Source: Mycobacterium sp. HUMS_12744610
GTDB taxonomy: Bacteria; Actinomycetota; Actinomycetes; Mycobacteriales; Mycobacteriaceae
Assembly (NCBI RefSeq): GCF_041206865.1
Contig: NZ_JBGEDP010000001.1
Location: 3,658,001 to 3,722,000, forward strand
Direction of reading: 5' to 3'
DNA length: 64,000 nt
The notes below the pieces were generated by a model. That model had not been told where the DNA came from and did no database searches. It saw nothing but the letters and a program-made list of their open reading frames with translations. How positions within the stretch are numbered: position 1 is the stretch's first letter; each line of letters starts with the position of its first letter. Made by a program: the position numbers and the translations under genes. Of this stretch, positions 19,081 through 26,752 are shown piece by piece.

Positions 19081-19130
19081 CGTATTGCAGGCCCGCTCTC
19101 GCGGTTTGTCTGCAAAACGTCAATCTCGGC
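19070..19130. repeat. 61-nt palindromic element, copy 2, shared end of two convergent genes
   Basis: A near-perfect hairpin: 21-nt arms at 19070-19090 and 19110-19130 pair at 20 of 21 positions, with a 19-nt loop. The outer 14 bases GCCGAGATTGACGT and ACGTCAATCTCGGC are exact complements. Each arm contains CGAGATTGA read outward-in, so the endonuclease gene (plus strand) and ileS (minus strand) both end ...R-D-stop using this element. It should act as a bidirectional intrinsic-terminator-like hairpin, though without a U-tract. Same orientation as copy 1. Confidence 0.85.
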
Positions 19131-22100
19131 TCAGGCTCACCAGGACGCCGTCCCCGATCGCGACGGCGTCCGCTCCCGGCTCGCCGAATTCGAAGCTGGT
19201 GGCCAGGATTTCACCGGCGATCAGGTCGCGATGCGTCGCCGCCCAGTCGAGGCGCCCGGCGGGCACCGACATCACCACGGCGATGCGGTCGGAGACGTCC
19301 AGTCCGGTCGACTTTCGCAGCTCCTGCAGCTCACGGATCCGGTCCTTGGCCCAGCCCTCGGCCTCCAGCTCGGGCGTCACCGTGCCGTCGAGCACGACCA
19401 GGCCGGCCCCGTCGGGCAGCGCCGCGGTGAACTCCGGGTCGGCGGCCACCAGCCGCGAGCTGTACTCGCCCGGTTGCAGCACCGCCGGGCCCGCGGTCAG
19501 GGTGCCGTCCGGGTTGACGACGCCCTCGCCGGCCTTGACCGCCTTGATCGCGGCCTGCACGTCCTTGCCCAGCCGCGGCCCGGCCACCCGGGCATTCACG
19601 GTCAGCTCGAAACGGCCGTAGGTGTCGATGGCGTCGGTCAGCTCGACGGCCTTGACGTTGAGCTCGTCGGCAATGAGGCCGACATACGGCTCGAGGCTCT
19701 GCGGATTCTCCACTGCCACGGTCAGCTTCGGCAGCGGCAGCCGCACCCGCAGCTTCTTGGCCTTGCGCAGCGAGGACGCCGACGAGCACACGTCGCGGAC
19801 CTGGTCCATCGCGGCCACGAGGTCCGGGTCGGCGGGCGCGACGCCCGCTTCGGGCCAGTCGGTCAGGTGCACCGAGCGCCCGCCGGTCAGACCGCGCCAG
19901 ATGATCTCGGTGACCGACGGCAACAGCGGAGCGGCCAGCCGCGCGGTCACCTCCAGCACGGTGTGCAGGGTGTCGACGGCGTCGGGGTCCTCCTCCCAGA
20001 ACCGCGAACGCGACCGCCGCACATACCAGTTCGTCAACGCCTCGGTGAACTGGCGCAGATGCTCGCAGGCCCGGGAGATGTCGCAGGTCTCCATCTCCGC
20101 GGTGAGGTCCTCGCGCAGCACCGCCAGCTTGGCCAGGATGTAGCGGTCCAGCACGTGCGGCGAGTCGGTGCGCCAGGTGCCGACCTTCGGCGCGTACAGG
20201 GCCAGGAAGCTGTAGGCGTTCCACAGCGGCAGCAGCACCTGGCGCACGCCCTCGCGGATGCCCTGCTCGGTGACGATCAGGTTGCCGCCGCGCAGGATCG
20301 GCGAGGCCATCAGGAACCAGCGCATGGCGTCGGAGCCGTCCCGGTCGAACACCTCGGTGACGTCGGGGTAGTTGCGCAGCGACTTGCTCATCTTCTGGCC
20401 GTCGGATCCCAGCACGATGCCATGTGCCACACAGGTTTTGAACGCCGGGCGGTCGAACAGGGCGGTGGCCAGCACGTGCAGCGTGTAGAACCAGCCGCGG
20501 GTCTGGCCGATGTACTCGACGATGAAGTCGCCCGGGTAGTGCGTCTGGAACCAATCCGCGTTGTCGAACGGGTAGTGCACCTGCGCGTACGGCATCGAGC
20601 CCGAGTCGAACCACACGTCGAGCACGTCGGAGATGCGCCGCATGGTGCTGCGACCGGTCGGATCGTCGGGGTTGGGCCGGGTGAGCTCGTCGATGTAGGG
20701 CCGGTGCAGGTTGTCCGGGCGCACCCCGAAGTCGCGCTCCAGCTCGTCCAGACTGCCGTAGACGTCGACGCGGGGATAGGCCGGGTCGTCGGACTTCCAC
20801 ACCGGAATCGGGGTACCCCAGTAGCGGTTTCGCGAGATCGACCAGTCGCGGGCGCCGGCCAGCCACTTGCCGAACTGGCCGCGCTTGACGTGCTCGGGGT
20901 ACCAGGTGATCTGCTCGTTGAGCTCCACCATGCGGTCCCGGAACTCGGTGACCGAGACGAACCACGACGACACCGCCCGGTAGATCAGCGGATTGCGGCA
21001 GCGCCAGCAGTGCGGGTAGGGGTGCTCGTAGGTCTCGTGGCGCAGCAGCACCGCGCCGTTGGCCGCGGCCGCCCCGCTCCCGTTCTTCAGGTCCCGGATG
21101 ATCTGCGCGTTGGCGTCGAACACGTGCTGGCCCTGGTAGTCCGGGACTCCCGCGTCGAAGCGGCCCTTCGCGTCGACCGGGGTCACCGGCACGATGCCCG
21201 CCGCCTCGCAAACCGCCATGTCGTCCTCACCGTAAGCCGGTGCCATGTGCACAATCCCGGTGCCGTCCTCGGTGGTCACGAAGTCGCCCGGCAGCACCTG
21301 AAAAGCCTTGGGGCTCTCCATGAAATACGGGAACGGCGGCAGGTAGCGCACGCCCAGCAGGTCGGCGCCCCGCCAGGTGCCCAGGATCTCGGGCTCCTCC
21401 CCCAACTCGCGCGCATAGGCGGCCAGTCGCGCTTCGGCCAGCACGTAGCGCCGGCCGCCGGCCCCGACGACCACGTAGGTCACCTCCGGGTTGACGGCGA
21501 CCGCCAGGTTCGACGGCAAGGTCCACGGCGTCGTCGTCCAGATCAGCAGGTACGCACCGTCCACCGGGCCACCTACCGCTTTGAAGCCGACCGTGAGCGC
21601 GGGGTCCTGGCGACTCTGGTAGACGTCGTCGTCCATCCGCAATTCGTGGTTGGACAAGGGGGTTTCGTCGCGCCAGCAGTACGGCAGCACCCGGTAGCCC
21701 TCGTAGGCCAGGCCCTTGTCCCACAGCCGCTTGAACGCCCAGATCACCGACTCCATGTACGGCAGGTCGAGCGTCTTGTAGTCGTTGTCGAAGTCCACCC
21801 AGCGGCCCTGCCGGGTGACGTAGGCCTGCCATTCGTCGGTGTAGCGCAGCACCGATTCGCGACAGGCGTCGTTGAACGCGGCGATGCCCATCGCGTCGAT
21901 CTGCGACTTGTCGGTGATCCCCAGCTGGCGCTCGACTTCCAGCTCGGCGGGCAGCCCGTGGGTGTCCCAGCCGAAACGGCGCTCCACCTTGTAGCCGCGC
22001 ATGGTGCGATACCGCGGGACGATGTCTTTGACGTATCCGGTGAGCAGGTGCCCGTAATGCGGCAGCCCGTTTGCGAACGGCGGCCCGTCGTAGAAGACGT

Positions 22101-22236
22101 ATTCCGGGGCGCCGTCGCGGCGGGCGATGCTGGCGCGAAACGTGTCGTCGCGGTCCCAGAAGGCGAGAACCTCGAGCTCGAGCGCCGGGAAGTCGGGCGC
22201 CCGGCCGACCAGTTTGGGATAAGCCTTGTCCGTCAC
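19120..22236 (-). CDS. ileS: isoleucyl-tRNA synthetase, eukaryal-type (IleS2)
   Basis: Charges tRNA-Ile; essential. 1038 residues from GTG 22236 ([11 protein letters not shown]), close to the 1041 of M. tuberculosis IleS; an in-frame TTG lies at 22260. The HIGH-type motif is [18 protein letters not shown] and the KMSKS motif [16 protein letters not shown]. The editing domain ([36 protein letters not shown]) is present. The length and N-terminus are of the eukaryal-like type, which is less sensitive to mupirocin. A T-box lies upstream, and CAGGAG 12 bases before the GTG is the site the T-box would sequester. Confidence 0.97.
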   Translation of the reverse strand: MTDKAYPKLVGRAPDFPALELEVLAFWDRDDTFRASIARRDGAPEYVFYDGPPFANGLPHYGHLLTGYVKDIVPRYRTMRGYKVERRFGWDTHGLPAELEVERQLGITDKSQIDAMGIAAFNDACRESVLRYTDEWQAYVTRQGRWVDFDNDYKTLDLPYMESVIWAFKRLWDKGLAYEGYRVLPYCWRDETPLSNHELRMDDDVYQSRQDPALTVGFKAVGGPVDGAYLLIWTTTPWTLPSNLAVAVNPEVTYVVVGAGGRRYVLAEARLAAYARELGEEPEILGTWRGADLLGVRYLPPFPYFMESPKAFQVLPGDFVTTEDGTGIVHMAPAYGEDDMAVCEAAGIVPVTPVDAKGRFDAGVPDYQGQHVFDANAQIIRDLKNGSGAAAANGAVLLRHETYEHPYPHCWRCRNPLIYRAVSSWFVSVTEFRDRMVELNEQITWYPEHVKRGQFGKWLAGARDWSISRNRYWGTPIPVWKSDDPAYPRVDVYGSLDELERDFGVRPDNLHRPYIDELTRPNPDDPTGRSTMRRISDVLDVWFDSGSMPYAQVHYPFDNADWFQTHYPGDFIVEYIGQTRGWFYTLHVLATALFDRPAFKTCVAHGIVLGSDGQKMSKSLRNYPDVTEVFDRDGSDAMRWFLMASPILRGGNLIVTEQGIREGVRQVLLPLWNAYSFLALYAPKVGTWRTDSPHVLDRYILAKLAVLREDLTAEMETCDISRACEHLRQFTEALTNWYVRRSRSRFWEEDPDAVDTLHTVLEVTARLAAPLLPSVTEIIWRGLTGGRSVHLTDWPEAGVAPADPDLVAAMDQVRDVCSSASSLRKAKKLRVRLPLPKLTVAVENPQSLEPYVGLIADELNVKAVELTDAIDTYGRFELTVNARVAGPRLGKDVQAAIKAVKAGEGVVNPDGTLTAGPAVLQPGEYSSRLVAADPEFTAALPDGAGLVVLDGTVTPELEAEGWAKDRIRELQELRKSTGLDVSDRIAVVMSVPAGRLDWAATHRDLIAGEILATSFEFGEPGADAVAIGDGVLVSLSRD

Positions 22237-22261
22237 GTCGTGCGTCGTCTCCTGTGCCAAA

Positions 22262-22456
22262 CGCCGTTACAGGGACGACGCCGCGCCGGGTGCGCGAGCG
22301 CCGCGGTACCACCCCGCTTGCCGCACTTTCGCGTGGCCGCTCATTGAAAGGCTGTGACGGGCCTACCCGTTCGGGTCTACTGGGCCGAGCTGGCTGTTCT
22401 TCCGAAGGCTCCCCGGTGATGGCCGGATCGATGCCGTTGGGTCGATTCTACCCAGC
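22262..22456 (-). promoter_or_regulatory. translational T-box riboswitch of ileS
   Basis: The leader between the Rv1535-like stop and ileS contains the T-box bulge core TGGTACCGCGG (complement of 22301-22311), which pairs with the uncharged tRNA 3' end. Upstream on the minus strand are GGCATCGATCCGGCC and GGGGAGCCTTCGGAAG, the ultrashort stem I of actinobacterial ileS T-boxes. The candidate specifier ATC (Ile) is the complement of 22418-22420. Known family behaviour is translational: uncharged tRNA-Ile binding frees the ribosome site. The sequence closely matches my memory of the M. tuberculosis ileS T-box. Confidence 0.95.
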
Positions 22457-22458
22457 AC

Positions 22459-22695
22459 TCAGGCGCGGACTTCGAGCACGCCGACGCGCCACAGCGCCGC
22501 ATACACGTGCCGCAGCGGGATGCACAGCAGGTGAGCCGCGCCGTCGACCAGGGGGTCGCCGCCGAACGGCAGGCTGGCCGACCGGCGGGTGGCCTTCTTG
22601 GGCGCGGGCGCCGCAGCCGCGTCGGTGTCGCGCACCACCGTCAGCGTGCGGACGGGCGCCGGGCTTACCACTTCGTCGTACAGGGCTGCGGTCAT
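22459..22695 (-). CDS. Rv1535-like small protein under M-box control
   Basis: 78 residues from ATG 22695, the Rv1535 length. The tandem ATG at 22698 is too close to the GAGGAGG ribosome site. N-terminal half is low complexity (VRTLTVVRDTDAAAAPAPKK); the C-terminal half is conserved (LPFGGDPLVDGAAHLLCIPLRHVYAALWRVGVLEVR), with one amphipathic or membrane-associating helix. Function unknown. It is separated from its M-box riboswitch by a 325-base leader with a small upstream ORF, so a role in magnesium homeostasis is inferred from the riboswitch only. Its stop abuts the ileS T-box. Confidence 0.8.
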   Translation of the reverse strand: MTAALYDEVVSPAPVRTLTVVRDTDAAAAPAPKKATRRSASLPFGGDPLVDGAAHLLCIPLRHVYAALWRVGVLEVRA

Positions 22696-22809
22696 CATCG
22701 CCTCCTCGGGGACTTCCAAAACGAGAACTGACTGGACTGACGCGTCCCGTCCCGTTGTGGTTCCGTCCCCAGAACGCCTGGCTGGTAAGCCTATTGGCGT
22801 AGTGACAAC

Positions 22810-22890
22810 TCAGCCGAGTATGTCGTGCCGGAGAACGGATCGGGACGAGACGAAGTTCGGATTTCGACCCGGACTATCGCTGGAACTCAT
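22810..22890 (-). CDS. 26-residue upstream ORF between the M-box and the Rv1535-like gene
   Basis: ATG at 22890 is preceded by AGAGGAGGTGAGG (complement of 22897-22909), one of the strongest ribosome sites in the window and nearly full anti-Shine-Dalgarno complementarity. It encodes MSSSDSPGRNPNFVSSRSV and then LRHDILG, ending in TGA at 22810. The peptide has no recognisable domain. The position in a riboswitch leader suggests a regulatory uORF whose translation links the M-box to the downstream gene. Nothing in the sequence shows that the peptide itself is functional. Confidence 0.6.
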   Translation of the reverse strand: MSSSDSPGRNPNFVSSRSVLRHDILG

Positions 22891-23019
22891 GCGTCCCTCA
22901 CCTCCTCTACGGTCACGACTCGTGCGGACTACCCGCACGATCAGCGCGCACGCGTGGAATACAGGACCCGACGACCGTCGGAGACCGGCACCCCTCTCGT
23001 CAGAGTTTTGACACCACAC

Positions 23020-23147
23020 GACGTGATCCGGTTGCCCGGAAGCCACCTGGGCTCAACCCTTAAGCCGGGAGGAGCTGTCCTGACCCGGGGCGTCTTTCGA
23101 CGTTCGGGGTCAGTGGCCTGTATTCGTGTAGCCGCCTCACCTAACGA
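23020..23147 (-). promoter_or_regulatory. M-box (ykoK) magnesium riboswitch
   Basis: The minus strand carries GTTAGGTGAGGC (complement of 23134-23145), the 5' hallmark of the M-box. It is followed by a CTACACGAATACAGGCCACTG region, GACGTCGAAAGACG-type sequence, the GGGTCAGGACAG segment and a 3' part GGTGGCTTCCGGGCAACCGG. The M-box binds several Mg2+ ions; at high magnesium the compact fold turns expression off. M. tuberculosis has M-boxes upstream of Rv1535 and pe20, which fits the gene here. The 3' boundary is approximate. Confidence 0.9.
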
Positions 23148-23258
23148 GGTGCATACCAGACCGATGATGCACGACGGGTAGGGCGCGGTCAAATTCCGCG
23201 TGCCGTGTTCGCGATTCTTTATGCTCCCATTCACCTGCCCCACAGGCTTCGTCCAGCT
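23148..23258. other. promoter region upstream of the M-box leader
   Basis: 111 bases between the M-box 5' end and the TetR gene stop, containing an AT-rich patch around 23210-23225 (GATTCTTTATGCTCC on plus). The leftward promoter of the M-box transcript must lie here or just above. No gene. Confidence 0.4.
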
Positions 23259-23921
23259 TTATCCCGGCTGAGCTGGGCTTACGAGCTCACGCGGGCGCAA
23301 TCCGTCGAACACCAGCGCGACGAGGAAGTCGGCGACCTGGGCCGCGGTGACGCCATCGTCGGTGCTCAGCCGCCGCTGCGCCAGCTGCCCCACCAGCGCG
23401 GCCAGGCTGTGGGCCACCATCCGCGGCGGGGCGGCCACCACCTCGCCGCGCGCCTGCGCGCCGACGACGACGGATTCGATGTCGTCGACGAACCGCTCGT
23501 ACATGCCGCCCAGCTGCTTCTCGAAGCGTTCGCCGAGCGCGTAAGGGTCGCGCAGCAGCAGCTTGATGGTGTCCTTGTCGGCCTCGAAGAACTCCAAGGT
23601 GGCTTGCGCGGCGACTTGCAGAGATACCCGCAGCGGCACCTGATCCGGGCCGTCTGCGGCCGCGGCCAGAGCAGCGCCGACGTGGCTGCGCAGGGCACTG
23701 TCCTCGGCCGCCATCAGCGCGTGGAACAGCTCGTCTTTGGAGTGGAAGTACCAATAGACCGAGCCGTAGGCCAGGTTCGCCCGCTTCGCGATGTCGGCGA
23801 TCGTTGTCGCGTGAAAACCTTTACGCGCGAACACTTCTTTCGCGGCCGCCAGGATCTCGTCACGCCGCTGCGATTTGTCCTCGTCGGTGACCGCGCGGCG
23901 CCGGCGGACACCGCTGCTCAC
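23259..23921 (-). CDS. TetR-family transcriptional regulator
   Basis: 220 residues, equivalent to Rv1534. N-terminal HTH: RRDEILAAAKEVFARKGFHATTIADIAKRANLAYGSVYWYFHSKDELFHAL. The ligand-binding C-terminal domain is full length. GTG 23921 overlaps the stop of the upstream nitronate monooxygenase gene (GTGA), so it is coupled to it and probably controls that operon. This placement and overlap match M. tuberculosis. Confidence 0.9.
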   Translation of the reverse strand: MSSGVRRRRAVTDEDKSQRRDEILAAAKEVFARKGFHATTIADIAKRANLAYGSVYWYFHSKDELFHALMAAEDSALRSHVGAALAAAADGPDQVPLRVSLQVAAQATLEFFEADKDTIKLLLRDPYALGERFEKQLGGMYERFVDDIESVVVGAQARGEVVAAPPRMVAHSLAALVGQLAQRRLSTDDGVTAAQVADFLVALVFDGLRPRELVSPAQPG

Positions 23922-25042
23922 CTGTCGACCAGACCCTCGAGGCGCCCGACGGCGTCGATGAACTCCTCGACCATGTCCAGGACGACCGCACGCGTCGGCC
24001 GGACCCGGTCGAGCGATCCGACGACCTGGCCGACGAAGTAGGTGGCCAGCTCGCGGGCCCTGGAGTCGGGATGGGTGGCGGCCTTGTTGATGCGCACCTG
24101 CGACTCGGCGATCAACGCGCTCTGCAGCGGCATGCCGAGCGGGGCGGGACTGTCGGGGCGCTCCCACTCGTCCGTCCAGGCGGTGCGCAGCATCCGGGCC
24201 GGCTTTCCGGTCATCGACCGCGACCGCACCGTGTCCGTGGAGCTGGCGGCCAGGAATTTCTCCTTGACCGCGGGGACCGTCTCGGCTTCCTCGGTGGTCA
24301 GCCACACCGACCCGCACCAGACGCCCTCGGCTCCCAGCGCCAGGGCGGCGGCGACCTGGCGGCCCCGGGCGATGCCCCCGGCCGCCAGCACCGGGACGGG
24401 CGCGACCGCGTCCACCACCTCGGGCACCAGCACCATCGTGGCCACCTCACCGGTGTGGCCGCCGGCCTCGGTGCCCTGCGCGACGATCAGGTCCACCCCC
24501 GCCGCGGCGTGCCGCTGCGCGTGCCGGGTGGTGCCCGCGAGCGCGGCGACCAGCACGTCGTTGTCGTGGGCGCGCTCGACGAGATCGGCCGGGGGCGGCC
24601 CCAGCGCGCTGGCGATCAGCCGGATGTCGTGGTCGAAGGCCACGTCGAGCAGGGGTTCGTAACCCTTGGGAGAGATGTTGAGGCCGCCGGGCGGCCGGCG
24701 GGTCTGGTCGACGGTCGCGGTGACGCCGTAGCGGGCCAGCAGATCGTCGACGAAGGCGCGGTGCTCCTCGGGCAGCAGGTCCCGGGCCTGCGCGGCGTCG
24801 ATCCCGCCCCGCTCGGACCCGACGTATTTGGGCGGCAACAGCAGATCCACCCCGAAGGGCTTGCCGCCCGTCTGTTCCGCGATCCAGGTCAGCTCGTTTT
24901 GCAGGCGCTCGGGACTGTGCGCGACGGCGCCGAGAACCCCGAATCCGCCCGCGTTGGTCACCGCGGCGACGACATCGCGGCAGTGGCTGAAGGCGCAGAT
25001 CGGGAACTCCACGCCGAGCAGTTCGGCGGCCCTGGTTCGCAT
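23918..25042 (-). CDS. nitronate monooxygenase-like flavoprotein
   Basis: 374 residues, 2-nitropropane dioxygenase/NMO family, equivalent to Rv1533. TIM barrel with FMN: VEFPICAFSHCRDVVAAVTNAGGFGVLGA at the N-terminus, the phosphate-binding LIVAQGTEAGGHTGEVATMVLVPEVVDAV and LAAGGIARGRQVAAALALGAEGVWCGS. FMN-dependent oxidation of nitronates or related compounds is the family activity; the physiological substrate is unknown. First gene of a two-gene operon with the TetR regulator. Confidence 0.9.
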   Translation of the reverse strand: MRTRAAELLGVEFPICAFSHCRDVVAAVTNAGGFGVLGAVAHSPERLQNELTWIAEQTGGKPFGVDLLLPPKYVGSERGGIDAAQARDLLPEEHRAFVDDLLARYGVTATVDQTRRPPGGLNISPKGYEPLLDVAFDHDIRLIASALGPPPADLVERAHDNDVLVAALAGTTRHAQRHAAAGVDLIVAQGTEAGGHTGEVATMVLVPEVVDAVAPVPVLAAGGIARGRQVAAALALGAEGVWCGSVWLTTEEAETVPAVKEKFLAASSTDTVRSRSMTGKPARMLRTAWTDEWERPDSPAPLGMPLQSALIAESQVRINKAATHPDSRARELATYFVGQVVGSLDRVRPTRAVVLDMVEEFIDAVGRLEGLVDR

Positions 25043-25108
25043 TCGCCGACGCTAAGATTTGATGACTGATAAGTCAATCTAGTTTGCGAACGCTGGAGAA
25101 TTCGGCAC

Positions 25109-25687
25109 TCACGACACCTCGGGTGTGGGTGGGCGGCCGTCCGGCGGCCAGCTCGCGACGCCGTCTTCCAACGGGACTTCGAGGCTGTGCAGGATCGACG
25201 CGATCATCCGCCACGCGCCGATCGCGGTGACGAGTTCCAGCAGAACCTTTGTGTTGCCGTTCAATTCGTGCGCACAGGCCGCCCAGCTCGCCGCGCTGAC
25301 CGCCCCGTCGCACACCACATCGTCGGTGGCGGCCAGCACCGCGCGCTCGGCGGGCCCGAAGGAGTCGTGGTGCCGCCAGTCGCGCACCCCGAGCAGGTCG
25401 TCGGCCGGCACCCCCAGCCGGCAAGCGACCCGCCAGTGCTGCGTCCACTCGTAGTCGCAGGCGGTGAGCCAGCCGATCCGCATGATCGCCAGCTCGCGCA
25501 GGCGCGGGTCGAGGTCGCCGTGCCACAGCATCGTGGCGAGCAGGTCGTTGATAGCGCGCGCCAGCGGTGGATGGTTGAGCAGCACCTGAAAGATGCTCAA
25601 CTCCGCCATGTAGTCGGGCACGGCCGCTTCGTCGGCGGCGGCTTTGGCTTCGTCGAGCGGCAGTCTGGGCACCCGGGTTGTCGTCAT
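25109..25687 (-). CDS. carboxymuconolactone decarboxylase/AhpD-like protein
   Basis: 192 residues from ATG 25687, resembling Rv1531 (188 residues). All-helical AhpD-like fold: LFQVLLNHPPLARAINDLLATMLWHGDL-like region, LRELAIMRIGWLTACDYEWTQHWRVACRLGV, and a second half LNGNTKVLLELVTAIGAWRMIASILHSLEVPLED. The CxxC pair of active AhpD peroxidases is missing (YEWTQH at that place), so peroxidase activity is doubtful. Alone on this strand, 66 bases from the nitronate monooxygenase gene. Confidence 0.82.
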   Translation of the reverse strand: MTTTRVPRLPLDEAKAAADEAAVPDYMAELSIFQVLLNHPPLARAINDLLATMLWHGDLDPRLRELAIMRIGWLTACDYEWTQHWRVACRLGVPADDLLGVRDWRHHDSFGPAERAVLAATDDVVCDGAVSAASWAACAHELNGNTKVLLELVTAIGAWRMIASILHSLEVPLEDGVASWPPDGRPPTPEVS

Positions 25688-26752
25688 GGCATGCGTACTC
25701 CATTGTACTGGCGGGAATCCGTTGCGTTCACCGGCAATGGTATCCAGCGGGTAGGTGCCGGACACAACGACGACCCGCCGAACGGGTCGGGCTCAGCCGA
25801 TACCGAAACATCCTTGCGTGCAGCGGCTTTCACCGGTCCACACCACGGGCGACCGGAAACCGTTGCCGCCCAACGCCCGTCCGGCAGCCACGGCGAAATC
25901 TCGGCCCGCCGACCAGGCATGGCGGACCGCCCCTAACATTTCGATCGACCCGGGCCCGCACACGGTTTGCGCATGCGGTCGACGAGGTCCGATCCGTCCC
26001 CGTCCAGAAGACGGTTCGAGCCATTAATTTAACGCTTGTGTAGTAACGATCAGGCTCACGGCGCGGCACACATTGATGTGGAATACGTCACTCATGCATA
26101 TCAATTCGCCGAATTGCCCACGTGGATTCCCCAAAGCACCTACCATCACGCCATCGGGCTCCACTGGAACGCCACTTCCAGGCGCCGAACTCGCGTCTGC
26201 CCGGACCTCGCCGGGGCAGCCGAAAAGCAGCGCCGAGGCGCCCGATCACCGCTCGGCGAAGCACCGCCGATGCGGCAGTCCCCTGTTACATCGACGGGCG
26301 CTTCCCCGGGAGAACGCCCACCCAACTGCGGAGGGCTAAACCACTGTCGCACTCGTCCGCCGCACCGCGGCCCGATCCCACGAATACTGGACAACGTTGG
26401 CGCACAGCGCCTCTAGCTGCGGTTTCTAGCCGATCAGGAGGCATGGCAGGGGCGCGATCGCCTAATGACCGATGAGTCAGTCAAGCCGGTGGGCCGACTT
26501 GACCGACTCCTGAGGATTGTAAATTTTTTGTACGTCCGAACGATTTTTCCGCGCAGGTGAACCGAAGCCGCTACGCTGCAGATCGCGCCAAGGTCTAGCG
26601 GCAGGGTTCGACTGCGGGGGTCGATGGGTTCTTCGTGCGGCACTGCGATGTTCGCGACCAGCACTGAAAATTCAACGATATTTCTCGAAGCGCTGATAAG
26701 AGCTTGCGGCAGTGATAGGAACTTCAGGATAGGCAAGGAGAGGTGAAGGACA
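25688..26752. other. 1.06-kb non-coding region upstream of pks5
   Basis: No frame here shows a family signature or sustained mycobacterial codon bias. It contains one stable hairpin at 25771-25789 (CGACCCG, loop CCGAA, CGGGTCG). Two AT-richer patches follow: 26018-26115 (CATTAATTTAACGCTTG, then CATGCATATCAATTC) and 26515-26550 (GTAAATTTTTTGTACG). The last patch is the likely pks5 promoter zone, leaving a leader of about 200 bases. The adjacent genes of M. tuberculosis (Rv1530, Rv1532c) are not found. Confidence 0.5.

Noticed and set aside
19231..22347. 1038-codon plus-strand frame opposite ileS
   Set aside because: Antisense shadow of a GC-rich gene; composition is Arg/His/Gly-rich and no domains are seen.
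25771..25789. Hairpin as a factor-independent terminator
   Set aside because: No U-tract follows and no gene ends nearby in the right direction; reported only as a hairpin.
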